57,067 nt of DNA, taken from assembly GCA_002400845.2 (NCBI GenBank), contig NVRK02000035.1, positions 1 through 57,067 on the forward strand, in the 5' to 3' direction. The notes below the pieces were generated by a model, which was given only the letters and a program-made list of their open reading frames with translations, was not told where the DNA came from and made no database searches. The stretch comes from Hyphomicrobiales bacterium. Its GTDB lineage: Bacteria; Pseudomonadota; Alphaproteobacteria; Rhizobiales; Rhizobiaceae. Of this stretch, positions 25,471-34,633 are shown one piece after another; positions within the stretch are counted from its first letter, which is position 1; each line of letters starts with the position of its first letter. The translations under genes and the position numbers were made by a program.

Positions 25471-25487
25471 CGAACCATTCAATTTAA

Positions 25488-26636
25488 CTATTTGCTTAAA
25501 ACAAGGTCATCACGATGGACCATTTCGCTTCGACCTGTATGGCCTAATATATCTAGTATTTCGGTACTTTTGTGACCAACTATTTTGCAGGCCTCTTGTG
25601 CATCATAGGCAACAATACCTCTGGCAATTTCAATACCCACATTACTGTCAGATGTGGCGATTATAGCAACTATGTCGCCGCGTTTAAAATCACCAGACAC
25701 TTTATTTATGCCAGCAGGTAATAAGCTTTTCCCAGAATGGAGGGCTTTTATTGCGCCCTCATCAAGGAACAACTTTCCGCTCACTTCTAACTGTCCTGCA
25801 ATCCATTTACGTTTTGCAGAAATTGGATTTTCAGACGGCTTAAACCAAGTGGCTTTCTCATCGTTTGCAAGGGCTGCAATTGGATGCATTTTTTTGCCAG
25901 ATGTAATGACCATTGCAGTGCCAGCAGATGTCGCGATTTTGCCAGCTTCAATTTTTGTGACCATGCCACCAGATGATAACTCGGTTCCCACATCGCCAGC
26001 CATTGCTTCAATCTGGCTGGTAATTGTTTTTACCACAGGGATAAATTTGGCATTTGGATTTTCATTTGGTGGTGCAGAATAAAGACCATCAATGTCTGAA
26101 AGAAGCACAAGTAAATTGCTGGTCGTCATTGTTGCTACGCGAGCGGCCAAGCGATCATTGTCGCCATATCTAATTTCAGAAGTTGCAACACTGTCATTTT
26201 CGTTGATGATTGGAACCGCGCCAAGTTTAAGCAATGTTTCAATGGTTGCCCTAGCGTTTAAATATCTTCGGCGTTCTTGGGTATCGCCAAGCGTTAGCAG
26301 AATTTGTCCGCCGACTAAATTATGTTTTGCAAGCGCTTCAAGATAAGAACTGGCAAGAGAAATTTGTCCAACAGATGCTGCTGCCTGACTTTCTTCTAAT
26401 TTTAAACGGCCTTGTTTTAAGCCTAAAATTGCGCGCCCTAATGCAATAGAACCAGAAGAGACAATCAGCACTTCATGGCCTTGTCTTTTTAACAAGGCAA
26501 TGTCGGTAATTAGCGAATTAAGCCAACTGGTTTTTAGACCTGTTTTTCGGTCAACCAAAAGCGCAGAGCCAATTTTGATGACGATGCGTTTAAAATTTTT
26601 AAGAGTTGAATCTTGATTATTTTTTTCTTCTATCAT
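25488..26636 (-). CDS. proB: Glutamate 5-kinase with PUA domain
   Basis: First committed step of proline synthesis, normally feedback-inhibited by proline. The 382-residue protein has an amino-acid-kinase domain (about 10-260: '[13 protein letters not shown]', '[17 protein letters not shown]', '[14 protein letters not shown]', '[11 protein letters not shown]', '[19 protein letters not shown]') and a C-terminal PUA domain (about 275-370, '[20 protein letters not shown]'). The start at ATG 26636 overlaps the obgE stop as ATGA, a strong sign of coupling; a TTG at 26651 is a weaker alternative. Confidence 0.97.
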   Translation of the reverse strand: MIEEKNNQDSTLKNFKRIVIKIGSALLVDRKTGLKTSWLNSLITDIALLKRQGHEVLIVSSGSIALGRAILGLKQGRLKLEESQAAASVGQISLASSYLEALAKHNLVGGQILLTLGDTQERRRYLNARATIETLLKLGAVPIINENDSVATSEIRYGDNDRLAARVATMTTSNLLVLLSDIDGLYSAPPNENPNAKFIPVVKTITSQIEAMAGDVGTELSSGGMVTKIEAGKIATSAGTAMVITSGKKMHPIAALANDEKATWFKPSENPISAKRKWIAGQLEVSGKLFLDEGAIKALHSGKSLLPAGINKVSGDFKRGDIVAIIATSDSNVGIEIARGIVAYDAQEACKIVGHKSTEILDILGHTGRSEMVHRDDLVLSK

Positions 26637-27694
26637 TGAAGCGGACTCCAACCTGTCTCGGTGTCGTCTGCCTCCTGTGCTTTTTCCAGCTCTTGCTCTT
26701 GTGAATTTATGCCTTCAATTTCGCGTTGAAGTGCACGTAATATTTCGTCTACGCCTTCTCTTGAAACAGAGGAAAGGAGCATGACTTTTTTGCCACAAGC
26801 TTTTTCAAGGGCGGCAATTTTTTCATCGCGATCTTCTGGTAGCAATGTGTCGATCTGGCAGAGTGCAACGATCTCAGTTTTATCGCCTAACTCTTCTGCA
26901 TAGGCTTCTAGTTCAGTGCGAACAGTTTTGTACGCTTGCGCTACATCATCGTTGACACATGAAACCATGTGCAACAAAACGCGACAGCGTTCGACGTGGC
27001 CCAAAAAACGATCGCCAATACCAACGCCTTCATGCGCGCCTTCAATTAAACCTGGAATATCTGCAATAACAAACTCTTTGCTGTCCATAGTAGCAACGCC
27101 CAAATTTGGTACGAGTGTTGTAAACGGATAATCGGCAATTTTTGGTTTTGCAGCGGTTACGCTTGCTAAGAATGTAGATTTACCAGCATTTGGCAACCCA
27201 GCTAATCCAGCATCGGCAATTAGTTTAAGACGTAGCCAAATTGTACGGTCTTCAATTTCGATGCCAGGGTTGGCATTGCGCGGTGCTTGATTGGTCGCAG
27301 ATTTAAAGTGAGCATTGCCAAAGCCGCCATTACCGCCTTTTGAAAGCAAGAAGCGTTGACCTAACGTTGTTAGATCGGCAATTAGCGTTTCATTATCTTC
27401 TTCATAAATTTGCGTGCCTTCTGGAACGCGCAATATGACGTCGTCACCTTTAGCACCATTACGATTGCGGCCCATGCCGTGTATGCCAATGCCAGCTTTA
27501 AAGTGTTGCTGATAGCGATAATCAATAAGGGTGTTTAGGCCGTTCGTTACTTCAAGCCAAATGTTGCCACCACGGCCACCATTGCCACCATCTGGTCCAC
27601 CAAATTCTTGGTATTTTTGGCGTAAGAAAGAAACGCATCCGGCGCCGCCATTGCCTGCTCGAATATATATTTTTGCTTGGTCTAGGAATTTCAT
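26633..27694 (-). CDS. obgE: Obg family GTPase
   Basis: A ribosome-assembly and stress GTPase. The 353-residue protein has a Gly-rich Obg fold (1-158: '[20 protein letters not shown]', '[16 protein letters not shown]', '[18 protein letters not shown]') and a G domain with P-loop '[14 protein letters not shown]', switch I '[10 protein letters not shown]' and G3 '[16 protein letters not shown]'. No OCT domain follows, usual for alphaproteobacterial forms; the acidic tail is short. It follows a GNAT gene by 31 bases and leads into proB by a four-base overlap. Confidence 0.97.
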   Translation of the reverse strand: MKFLDQAKIYIRAGNGGAGCVSFLRQKYQEFGGPDGGNGGRGGNIWLEVTNGLNTLIDYRYQQHFKAGIGIHGMGRNRNGAKGDDVILRVPEGTQIYEEDNETLIADLTTLGQRFLLSKGGNGGFGNAHFKSATNQAPRNANPGIEIEDRTIWLRLKLIADAGLAGLPNAGKSTFLASVTAAKPKIADYPFTTLVPNLGVATMDSKEFVIADIPGLIEGAHEGVGIGDRFLGHVERCRVLLHMVSCVNDDVAQAYKTVRTELEAYAEELGDKTEIVALCQIDTLLPEDRDEKIAALEKACGKKVMLLSSVSREGVDEILRALQREIEGINSQEQELEKAQEADDTETGWSPLQ

Positions 27695-27725
27695 TTAAGT
27701 CACCAAAATTAGGTGCGTCATGGAT

Positions 27726-28352
27726 TTAAGCGGCTATTTCGCCCATCCAGTTTTCGCGGGAAATATGAAAATGCTCTAGCTCAAGATCTTCATTTAATAT
27801 TGTGTGGTGTACAGTACTTTTTGACTGAAACAAGCCGCCACATTTGCTTATGATTTTTTTAGATGCGCCGTTATCTACGCGCGCAGAAACAAGTAACGCA
27901 GGTCTGTTTGTTACTTTAAAGAACAAATCAACCATGGCGCGCGCCGCTTCAGTTGCATAACCCTTACCCCAAAAGGCTTCGCCTATCCAATAGCCCATAT
28001 AAGGTTCGGAGTAGCGTGATGCATCTTCATGCAGACCGCCAACACCAATTAATAGGCCAGTTTCTTGTTCGGTTATTGCATAAACGCAAGCCCTGCCGAT
28101 ATCCTTGGCGCACTTTTCGATGAAAAGTTTCGCATCGTCTTGCGTGTATGGGTGCGGCATTGTTCCTAGCATGCGCGCAATATTTATATTGTTGGCAAGG
28201 CTAGCCATTTCCTCGATGTCTTGATCGAGAGGCGGGCGCAAAACTAGTCGTTCTGTTGCGATAATAGGGCAATCAAGAAACAAGGCGCTTGATTCACGCA
28301 TGTTTGCTGAATGGTCGTTCATTGCATTTATCGTAGGTTTAGAAGATGTCAT
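27726..28352 (-). CDS. GNAT N-acetyltransferase, RimJ/RimL type
   Basis: A 208-residue acetyltransferase: 'IATERLVLRPPLDQDIEEMA', 'PHPYTQDDAKLFIEKCA', 'LLIGVGGLHED', 'EPYMGYWIGEAFWGKGYATE' with the acetyl-CoA loop, and 'ARVDNGASKKIISKCGG'. The N-terminal 25 residues are outside the domain. AGGACAGG precedes the ATG. Conserved between rpmA and obgE in Rhizobiales. Because strong terminators lie upstream, it probably has its own promoter in the roughly 110 bases before the gene. The acceptor is unknown; ribosomal protein acetylation is tempting from context but unproven. Confidence 0.88.
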   Translation of the reverse strand: MTSSKPTINAMNDHSANMRESSALFLDCPIIATERLVLRPPLDQDIEEMASLANNINIARMLGTMPHPYTQDDAKLFIEKCAKDIGRACVYAITEQETGLLIGVGGLHEDASRYSEPYMGYWIGEAFWGKGYATEAARAMVDLFFKVTNRPALLVSARVDNGASKKIISKCGGLFQSKSTVHHTILNEDLELEHFHISRENWMGEIAA

Positions 28353-28466
28353 AACCTGTCCTATTTGCTTTTAAGTGCCTGCGAGTGCTGTGAGCGAAGC
28401 TGCTTGCCAAAAAGTTGCACTGCAGATTATGTCACCGAATCGCACTTTACCACGTTTTACAGGGTG

Positions 28467-28502
28467 AAAGCCAAGTTTCAGTATTTTAAACTGATTGGCT
28501 TT
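28467..28502. other. Bulged hairpin before the GNAT-obgE transcript
   Basis: AAAGCCAA (28467-28474) pairs with TTGGCTTT (28495-28502); inside, TCAGT and ACTGA pair around ATTTTAA, with a three-base bulge. It directly adjoins the nested terminators on their downstream (minus-strand) side. It may be a third weak terminator or a 5' leader element. Confidence 0.4.
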
Positions 28503-28560
28503 ATAAAAACCGCTCCCCTTGTAAAACAAAAAGGGGAGGCGGTTGGACCGCTACTCCCCT
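28503..28560 (-). terminator. Two overlapping intrinsic terminators sharing one arm, after rpmA
   Basis: On the minus-strand RNA three segments occur in order: AGGGGAGTAGCGGT (28560-28547), ACCGCCTCCCCTT (28543-28531) and AAGGGGAGCGGTT (28520-28508). Segment 1 pairs with 2 (12 pairs, two-base bulge, CCA loop) and is followed by a T-rich run. Segment 2 pairs instead with 3 (13 pairs, one-base bulge) and is followed by five T. The two structures exclude one another, yet each is a complete terminator. Confidence 0.8.
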
Positions 28561-28590
28561 AAATCATTTTATGAAATACATCACTTATGA

Positions 28591-28617
28591 AATACTGGGC
28601 CTGACGGTGCCAGTATT
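28591..28617 (-). terminator. Hairpin just after rpmA, weak terminator
   Basis: AATACTGG (28591-28598) pairs with CCAGTATT (28610-28617), 14 bases after the rpmA stop; on the minus strand TTTCAT follows. AATACTGG recurs directly at 28624-28631 next to the stop codon. It is probably a 3'-end protecting or pausing structure ahead of the stronger terminators. Confidence 0.5.
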
Positions 28618-28631
28618 ATTTTAAATACTGG

Positions 28632-28898
28632 TTATTCAGCTGCTTGAGGCAGGACAACGTTTACGAATGCTCTGCCGTTGGCTTTAGTTTGGAATTTTAC
28701 ATTGCCTGTAACTTTTGCAAACAATGTGTGGTCTTTACCAATGCCAACATTTGTGCCCGGGTGCCATTTGGTACCGCGCTGACGCACTAGAATGTTGCCA
28801 GGAATAACGGCTTCGCCGCCGAATTTTTTAACGCCTAGACGTTTGGATTCTGAATCGCGACCGTTGCGCGTTGAACCACCAGCTTTTTTATGTGCCAT
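28632..28898 (-). CDS. rpmA: 50S ribosomal protein L27
   Basis: An 88-residue ribosomal protein whose N-terminus reaches the peptidyl-transferase centre. '[20 protein letters not shown]' begins directly with the mature-type sequence, so there is no Firmicute-type leader to be cleaved. '[20 protein letters not shown]' and '[20 protein letters not shown]' are invariant family blocks. It follows rplU by 25 bases with a GGAG-type site, as one operon. Confidence 0.98.
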   Translation of the reverse strand: MAHKKAGGSTRNGRDSESKRLGVKKFGGEAVIPGNILVRQRGTKWHPGTNVGIGKDHTLFAKVTGNVKFQTKANGRAFVNVVLPQAAE

Positions 28899-28923
28899 GT
28901 GTTTTGCTCCTTAGCCTAGCTAA

Positions 28924-29586
28924 TTACTTAGTCATCTCTTGTGCTTGCGCACGCCAGTCAGTGATTTGCTCTGCGCTAAATGGCATCGCTTCATCAATAA
29001 TGACAATTTCTTTATCAGTCAATTTTGCAACTTGGGCAAATGTTGTAATGCCTTGATCGTATAATTGACCTTTAGCAACTGGGCCAATGCCGTTAATCTT
29101 CGTTAGATCATCGCCATCACCTTTTGGTGCTGTGAATAATGGTGCTGCAGATTTCGCATCAGAAGTGTCAGCTTTTTTAGAAGCAGACTTAGTCTCTTTT
29201 GTTGCTGCTGCTTTTGCGTCTGCTTTTTTAGCAGCAGGCTTTGCATTTGCTTTTTTAGGTGCAGATTTTTTAGAAGGCTTAGCGCCACCTGTTAAAATTT
29301 CTGCAATTTGAATTGTTGTCAAATGTTGACGGTGACCTCTGGTACGTTGTGAGTTTTGACGACGACGCTTTTTGAAAGATATAACTTTCTTTGCGCGGCC
29401 TTGCTCAATTACCTCAGCAGTTACCAAAGCACCTTCTACCAATGGCGCGCCAATTTCGCTGTCCACTGCAAGTACTTCTGGAAATTCGATGATATCACCA
29501 GCTTCGCCAGCTAGTTTTTCGATCTTTAGTAGATCTCCAGCAGCAACACGATATTGCTTTCCGCCGGTTTTAATGACTGCGAACAT
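28924..29586 (-). CDS. rplU: 50S ribosomal protein L21 with C-terminal helix-hairpin-helix extension
   Basis: From ATG 29586 (AAAAGGAAAAC just upstream; an earlier ATG at 29616 is unlikely) it has 220 residues, twice the usual ~103. Residues 1-103 are L21: '[20 protein letters not shown]', '[20 protein letters not shown]'. Then comes a Lys/Ala-rich linker (about 104-155) and a C-terminal domain with a helix-hairpin-helix, '[20 protein letters not shown]' and a following helical part to the end. Such extended L21 proteins are known in Rhizobiales. The tail is likely exposed and may bind rRNA or another factor. The linker is repetitive, a place where length could vary. Confidence 0.96.
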   Translation of the reverse strand: MFAVIKTGGKQYRVAAGDLLKIEKLAGEAGDIIEFPEVLAVDSEIGAPLVEGALVTAEVIEQGRAKKVISFKKRRRQNSQRTRGHRQHLTTIQIAEILTGGAKPSKKSAPKKANAKPAAKKADAKAAATKETKSASKKADTSDAKSAAPLFTAPKGDGDDLTKINGIGPVAKGQLYDQGITTFAQVAKLTDKEIVIIDEAMPFSAEQITDWRAQAQEMTK

Positions 29587-29711
29587 TTGTTTTCCTTTTC
29601 GCTCAATCCAGATCATTAAGCAGATGTTACTGCCTCGTCTGTCTTTTTATCAGTCGTTTCGGTTGATTTTATTGAGTTTTTACCGATCGTGTCGCCAGTA
29701 TTTTACACAAC

Positions 29712-29739
29712 AAAAATCGGCGCAGATAAATCTACGCCG
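29712..29739 (-). terminator. Intrinsic terminator downstream of the universal stress gene
   Basis: CGGCGCAGAT (29718-29727) and ATCTACGCCG (29730-29739) form a ten-pair stem with one G-U and a very small loop. On the minus strand it is followed by ATTTTTG. It lies about 95 bases after the stress-protein stop and about 125 bases before rplU, so the rplU promoter should lie between 29587 and 29711. Confidence 0.75.
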
Positions 29740-29834
29740 CATTTAAGCGGTGAATACAGTAAAAAGCCTTATAGAGTCAAGGTTTAGATGAATTTAGTTG
29801 AAGGGCGCATTGCTCAACTAATTCAGCTTAAGGT

Positions 29835-30704
29835 TTACCTAAACATTAAGACAGGCACTTGGCACAATCGCAGTAATTGTGTGGTGGTTGAACCAATGAA
29901 TAAATTGCGAATACGTGAATGACCATAAGCACCCATGACGAGCATATCGTAATGATCGTCATTAATTTTATCGTTGATGATAATTTCTGCTGGAATGCTT
30001 TCGTCAAGTTCAGCAGAAATTTCTGTGGTTATTTTATAACCACCTTCTGCTAACATTGCACTTGCGCCTTCAAGTGCCGCTTTGTTTTGAGCTGTTTCTT
30101 CGCCAACCGTAATTAAATGGCAAATAGAGCCACCAAATACTTGGCTTTTTGAAAGATGCTCCACTGCCTTAATCGCACTTTTGCCACCATCAAAGGCAAT
30201 CAGTATTTTTTTAACAGGTTTAAAATCGCGCGAAGCGATTAAAACTGGTTTGGTACTGGCGCGCACGATGCGTTCCATATTTGCACCTAAGTGGTCGCGT
30301 GCAAAATCTGCAGTTTCGCCGCGTTTGCCGACTATTATAAGATCAGCATCTTCTTCAAAATCGTGAAGTGCATCGATAATATCGTCTTTGCGAAGTTTTG
30401 TTTCAACTTCTTTCACTCCAGTTTTTTCTATTAATGCTTGTGCGTCTTCTAAAATGGCACGACCTCGCTTTTGGGCTAATTGCGATTTTTGTTGGTCAAA
30501 TTTTGCCAAATCTTCTAGCAAAGAGCTTCTTGCGCCAAATCCAATATTGCCGCTCATATCTGTTGGTACGCTTGAAGCATCACGGCGAGAAAGAGAGTGT
30601 ATTACTTCTACTGAGGAAGATTTTGCTCTAGCGATCCAAGCGGCATATTCGCATACGCTTTTAGAATAATTGGAACCATCAATGAGTGCGATTATTTTAG
30701 ACAA
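29835..30704 (-). CDS. Tandem universal stress protein (two UspA domains)
   Basis: A 289-residue cytoplasmic protein with two UspA folds, about 1-145 and 150-289. Each has the ATP-binding G-x2-G-x9-G-S/T type loop: 'VGKRGETADFARDHLGANME' in the first and 'MGAYGHSRIRNLFIGSTTTQ' in the second. The first strand of each starts 'IIALIDGSNYSK' and 'KILIAFDGGKSA'. Start is TTG with AAGGGA eight bases upstream. Such tandem proteins respond to stress or growth arrest. It is monocistronic, flanked by its own terminator and the SulP gene upstream. Confidence 0.92.
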   Translation of the reverse strand: MSKIIALIDGSNYSKSVCEYAAWIARAKSSSVEVIHSLSRRDASSVPTDMSGNIGFGARSSLLEDLAKFDQQKSQLAQKRGRAILEDAQALIEKTGVKEVETKLRKDDIIDALHDFEEDADLIIVGKRGETADFARDHLGANMERIVRASTKPVLIASRDFKPVKKILIAFDGGKSAIKAVEHLSKSQVFGGSICHLITVGEETAQNKAALEGASAMLAEGGYKITTEISAELDESIPAEIIINDKINDDHYDMLVMGAYGHSRIRNLFIGSTTTQLLRLCQVPVLMFR

Positions 30705-30878
30705 GATTAAATCCCTTCAAACAAACAAAAAAAGTATTGTACCAGACCTCTTATACTTAAGAGAGTGGCACAACACTTTGATCTAGAGCAAGGATTATTG
30801 CTTATTTGGTAATTTAATAGTCGCAATTGATGTTTGCGACTAATTTAGTTGGTTTTCAAGAATCTTTAGTGACTAATT

Positions 30879-32393
30879 TTAGTGACCAAGCAGTCTTTCC
30901 AATGCGCCTGGCTCATTATGAACGCCAAGCTTATCGACCAGTGTCTCACTTGCGCGGTTCATACCAATTAGGTCAACTTCTGCACCTTCGCGGCGAAATT
31001 TAAGAACCACCATGTCTAGGGCCGTCACTGAAGAAATATCCCAGATATGAGCGTTGCTCACATCGATGGTAACTTTATCAAGCGCTTCTTTAAAATCGAA
31101 TGAAGCGTTAAAGTCTTCCACAGACGCAAAGAATAATTGACCTTCAACAAGGTAGGTACGTTCTTTGCCTTTTTTTGATGCTTTTGAAGTGATGCGGAAG
31201 ATTTTTGAAATTTTCCAAGCAAAGAAAATGCCCGACAGTAGAACGCCAACAAATACGCCAATGGCTAGATTGTGCGTATATAAAACAGTGAACACTGTTG
31301 CAAGCATAACGATGGAAGATGCTCTTGGGTGTTCTTTTAAGTTTTTAATGGATGACCAAGAAAAAGTTCCGATGGATACCATAATCATAATAGCAACTAG
31401 TGCTGGCATTGGAATTTGTTTTACAAAATCACCGATGAATACGATAAGAATTAGCAATAATAGACCAGCGGAAAATGTTGATAGTCGACCACGTCCACCA
31501 GATTTTACATTGATGATAGATTGACCAATCATCGCGCAACCTGCCATGCCACCAATCCAGCCAGTACAAAAGTTTGCAATGCCTTGGCCGATACATTCCT
31601 GGTTTTTGTCTGATGTTGTGTCGGTTAACTCGTCGACAATGGTTTCTGTCATTAAAGATTCAAGTAGGCCAACCGCTGCAACTGCAATTGCGTATGGCAA
31701 AATAATCCAAAGTGTTTCCAGTGTTAGTGGAATGTCTGGAATAAGGAATACTGGCAGAGTATCTGGTAACTCGCCCATGTCACCAACGGATCTAACGTCA
31801 AGACCAAAATACACAGCCAATGATGTAAGCACGATGATGCAGACCAACGGCGATGGAATGGCTTTGGTGATGTATGGGAATAGATAGATGATTGCCAAGC
31901 CACCTGCCACCATTGCATAGGTTAGCCACATGCTGGATAGATTTGATGGCATGAGCTCTGGCAATTGTGCCATGAAAATTAAGATTGCCAATGCGTTTAC
32001 AAAGCCTGTCATGACAGAACGCGATACAAAGCGCATGACATAACCAAGTTTTAACAAGCCCGCGCTTACCTGAATGATGCCAGCCAATACGGTTGTTGCT
32101 AACAAATATTGTAGGCCGTGGTCTTTTACCAACGTTATCATCAAAACGGCGGTTGCAGCCGTTGCGGCTGAAATCATACCCGGGCGACCGCCAACAATTG
32201 CGATGATACAAGCAATTGAGAACGATGCATAAAGGCCAATTTTTGGATCAACGCCAGCAATGATTGAAAAAGCAATCGCTTCTGGAATAAGAGCAAGCGC
32301 CACAACGATGCCTGAAAGAATGTCGCCTTTAACATTGCCGAACCATTCTTGTTGGTATTGGCCGTTTGTTAGGCGCTGTGTGAAACTGGTCAA
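30879..32393 (-). CDS. SulP family anion transporter with STAS domain
   Basis: A 504-residue inner-membrane transporter with about 12-14 hydrophobic segments, then a C-terminal STAS domain (about 410-500). Typical blocks: '[20 protein letters not shown]' at the N-terminus, '[20 protein letters not shown]' with '[16 protein letters not shown]', and STAS '[20 protein letters not shown]'. Family substrates are sulfate, bicarbonate or other anions; the sequence does not decide. The start is TTG with GGAGAAG upstream. It is divergent from mgsA across a 314-base gap. Confidence 0.92.
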   Translation of the reverse strand: MTSFTQRLTNGQYQQEWFGNVKGDILSGIVVALALIPEAIAFSIIAGVDPKIGLYASFSIACIIAIVGGRPGMISAATAATAVLMITLVKDHGLQYLLATTVLAGIIQVSAGLLKLGYVMRFVSRSVMTGFVNALAILIFMAQLPELMPSNLSSMWLTYAMVAGGLAIIYLFPYITKAIPSPLVCIIVLTSLAVYFGLDVRSVGDMGELPDTLPVFLIPDIPLTLETLWIILPYAIAVAAVGLLESLMTETIVDELTDTTSDKNQECIGQGIANFCTGWIGGMAGCAMIGQSIINVKSGGRGRLSTFSAGLLLLILIVFIGDFVKQIPMPALVAIMIMVSIGTFSWSSIKNLKEHPRASSIVMLATVFTVLYTHNLAIGVFVGVLLSGIFFAWKISKIFRITSKASKKGKERTYLVEGQLFFASVEDFNASFDFKEALDKVTIDVSNAHIWDISSVTALDMVVLKFRREGAEVDLIGMNRASETLVDKLGVHNEPGALERLLGH

Positions 32394-32707
32394 ATGTCTT
32401 CTCCATGCAGTATATATGCGGTGTGTATGTGCCGCTAGAATTTAGCAATCGCTGGTTTCAAAAGCCAAATTATCCGAATTTTATGCGCAATATTGGCATC
32501 GCTAAAATTGGGCAAAAAATTGGAACTTGTTTACGATTGAAATGTGTTTGATAAATCTAGTTAAATCGATTAGCGCGTGCGTTCTACATTGTTCATGCAA
32601 ATGTTACAAGGTTTGTCATTAATTTAATTTTTGGAATTTAGTTTTTGAAATGTAGTTTTGTGGTTGCTAAACCAATCTATTAGAAGCGTTTATTTAAGGA
32701 AGTTAAA
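32394..32707. other. Divergent intergenic region, SulP / methylglyoxal synthase
   Basis: An AT-rich 314-base gap that must hold both promoters. I see no gene, strong hairpin or recognisable operator. Confidence 0.5.
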
Positions 32708-33088
32708 TTGACCAATAAGAAACCATTATCAATTGCATTGGTAGCGCACGACGACATGAAGCCGATGATGGTGGAATGGGCTAAACGTTACAAAAAAATT
32801 CTCGCTAAAAACAAATTGGTGGCTACGGGTACAACGGGAGGTTTGTTGCGTAAAGAAATTGGATTTAAAATTAGGCGTTTGAAAAGTGGCCCGCTTGGCG
32901 GTGATGCACAATTGGGCGCTATGATTTGCGAAGGTAAACTGGATGCGTTGATCTTTTTTACCGACCCTTTATCTGCACAGCCCCATGATGTGGATGTGAA
33001 ATCGCTAACGCGCCTTGCGATACACTATGACACCGCATTGGCGATGAATGTAAGAACCGCAGACGCGCTGGTGCATCTATTCAAGTGA
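32708..33088 (+). CDS. mgsA: Methylglyoxal synthase
   Basis: Converts dihydroxyacetone phosphate to methylglyoxal and phosphate, a bypass relieving phosphorylated-sugar stress. The 126-residue protein shows 'SIALVAHDDMKPMMVEWAK', 'LVATGTTGGLLRK', 'LKSGPLGGDAQLGAMI' with the catalytic Asp, and 'FFTDPLSAQPHDVDVKSLTR'. It starts with TTG; AAGGA lies 7-11 bases upstream and no ATG is available in frame. It is short compared with the 152 residues of E. coli MgsA, as the family core alone. Monocistronic. Confidence 0.95.
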   Translation: MTNKKPLSIALVAHDDMKPMMVEWAKRYKKILAKNKLVATGTTGGLLRKEIGFKIRRLKSGPLGGDAQLGAMICEGKLDALIFFTDPLSAQPHDVDVKSLTRLAIHYDTALAMNVRTADALVHLFK

Positions 33089-33093
33089 TCTAA

Positions 33094-33468
33094 CTAAATT
33101 TCTAGAACATCTAAAAATGCATTTGGAAAGCTTCTGCGCGCTATGCGTTCGTCTATGCAAAGCATAGCTTCGTAAGAGGTTAGGTTAATTGGGTCTTCAG
33201 CAGGAATAATTTCGCGTTCCCAAAGCCAAGCAATGCGGCCAACGTCTAAGTTTCCGCGCTCAAAGGGCTCGTCGCCAAATTTGTGCCATAGAGCATGCAA
33301 AAAAGCTGTGTCAGTTAAGGTGTCTAATTTGCTGCGGTCAGCATAACGTTTTTTAGAAAATAGTTTTGATGCGCCTTTTGGATTGGCGCGGCGAAGCGTA
33401 AATTGATGACCCGTATGTGGCATGCCAGAGGGAATGCCTTTGTGTTTTGTCATATAAGGAAGGGCCAT
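33094..33468 (-). CDS. Conserved-looking hypothetical protein, 124 residues
   Basis: I do not recognise this protein. It is basic at the N-terminus ('QFTLRRANPKGASKLFSKKR'), then has a helical region ending 'GRIAWLWEREIIPAEDP' and 'YEAMLCIDERIARRSFPNAF'. No signal peptide, membrane segment or metal motif is seen. Codon use and composition match the neighbours, the frame is clean and it fits neatly between mgsA (convergent, five bases apart) and the YghU gene, so it is likely real. Confidence 0.65.
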   Translation of the reverse strand: MALPYMTKHKGIPSGMPHTGHQFTLRRANPKGASKLFSKKRYADRSKLDTLTDTAFLHALWHKFGDEPFERGNLDVGRIAWLWEREIIPAEDPINLTSYEAMLCIDERIARRSFPNAFLDVLEI

Positions 33469-33630
33469 AATTATCTCTTTACTGCTTTTTACTGCTTTAA
33501 AATCGTATAAGTGAAATTAAGCAGATACACGGCGCAAAGCAAAGTCGCAACTATGCTTCCCCAAAAAATCAAATAAGTAATTTTATTAGGTAAGCTAATT
33601 TTAAGTTGCTAAATTACAAATTAGTTCTGT

Positions 33631-34530
33631 TTATTCGCCAATTTTGTCTTGGGTCTTGTTTTCAAAATCGCTGGCATCGTGGCGTTCGTGCAATTGCTCG
33701 CTTGGTTCGCCAAATGATTTGTTTACGATGCGACCTCTAATAACAGCGTCACGTTTTGACAATTGCTCGGCCCAGCGAATTACATTTTTGTAGCTGGCAA
33801 CGTCTAAGAATTTAGCAGAATCACCATAAGCACCGCCCATTACCATTCTGCCGTACCAAGGATAAATTGCGATATCGGCGATGGAATATTCATCGCCAGC
33901 CATATATTCATTCTCTGCTAAGTGACGATCAAGCACGTCAAGCTCGCGCTTAACTTCCATTGAAAAACGATCAATCGCATATTCAATTTTGATTGGTGCA
34001 TATTCGTAAAAATGACCGAAGCCGCCCCCTAAGTAAGGCGCAGAACCCATTTGCCAAAACAACCAGTTCATCGCTTGTGTGCGTTTGGCAGGGTCTTTTG
34101 GAATTAACGCTCCAAATTTTTCAGCTAAGTAAAGTAGTATTGAGCCAGATTCAAATACGCGGGTATTTTCATCTGTTGAATGGTCCATAAGGGCAGGAAT
34201 TTTAGAGTTTGGATTAACGTCTACAAAACCAGAACCAAATTGATCGCCATCACCAATTTTAATCAGCCACGCATCATATTCTGCGCCTTTGTGACCAAGC
34301 GCTAAAAGCTCTTCTAGCATAATGGTAACTTTAACGCCATTAGGTGTTGCGAGCGAATAAAGCTGTAAGGGATGTTTGCCAACGGGCAGTTCTTTATCGT
34401 GTGTTGGGCCAGCTATTGGGCGGTTTATAGAAGCCCATTCACCTTCACCTTGATCCCACTTCCAAACATCTGGCACAACATAGCCAGCTGGAAGGTTTTT
34501 TTCAGGTGGGAATTTGTTTTCTTCGCTCAT
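33631..34530 (-). CDS. yghU: YghU-type glutathione S-transferase / disulfide-bond oxidoreductase
   Basis: A 299-residue nu-class GST. The N-terminal 45 residues ('LPAGYVVPDVWKWDQGEGEW', 'INRPIAGPTHDKELPVGKHP') precede the thioredoxin-fold domain with 'LQLYSLATPNGVKVTIMLEE', where Thr-Pro-Asn-Gly-x-Lys binds glutathione, 'NPNSKIPALMDH' and 'VFESGSILLYLAEKFG'. The helical C-terminal domain has 'YMAGDEYSIADIAIYPWYGR'. E. coli YghU binds two glutathiones and reduces disulfides. Monocistronic. Confidence 0.93.
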   Translation of the reverse strand: MSEENKFPPEKNLPAGYVVPDVWKWDQGEGEWASINRPIAGPTHDKELPVGKHPLQLYSLATPNGVKVTIMLEELLALGHKGAEYDAWLIKIGDGDQFGSGFVDVNPNSKIPALMDHSTDENTRVFESGSILLYLAEKFGALIPKDPAKRTQAMNWLFWQMGSAPYLGGGFGHFYEYAPIKIEYAIDRFSMEVKRELDVLDRHLAENEYMAGDEYSIADIAIYPWYGRMVMGGAYGDSAKFLDVASYKNVIRWAEQLSKRDAVIRGRIVNKSFGEPSEQLHERHDASDFENKTQDKIGE

Positions 34531-34633
34531 GGTGTGGCCAATCTTGGTTTGTTGGAATTGTTGTTTGTATTAGATATTACGCCAAATTTTGAATTCAAGT
34601 TTTAAAGTGATTGTTTAGTAAATTAGTTTTGAA

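Noticed and set aside
28503-28560. Terminator/antiterminator (attenuator) reading of the three-segment structure
   Set aside because: Both alternative hairpins are followed by T-rich tracts and would terminate, so classic attenuation is not supported.
2741-32393. Functional pairing of carbonic anhydrase with the SulP transporter as a bicarbonate-uptake system
   Set aside because: The genes are about 28 kb apart with separate regulation and the SulP substrate cannot be inferred.
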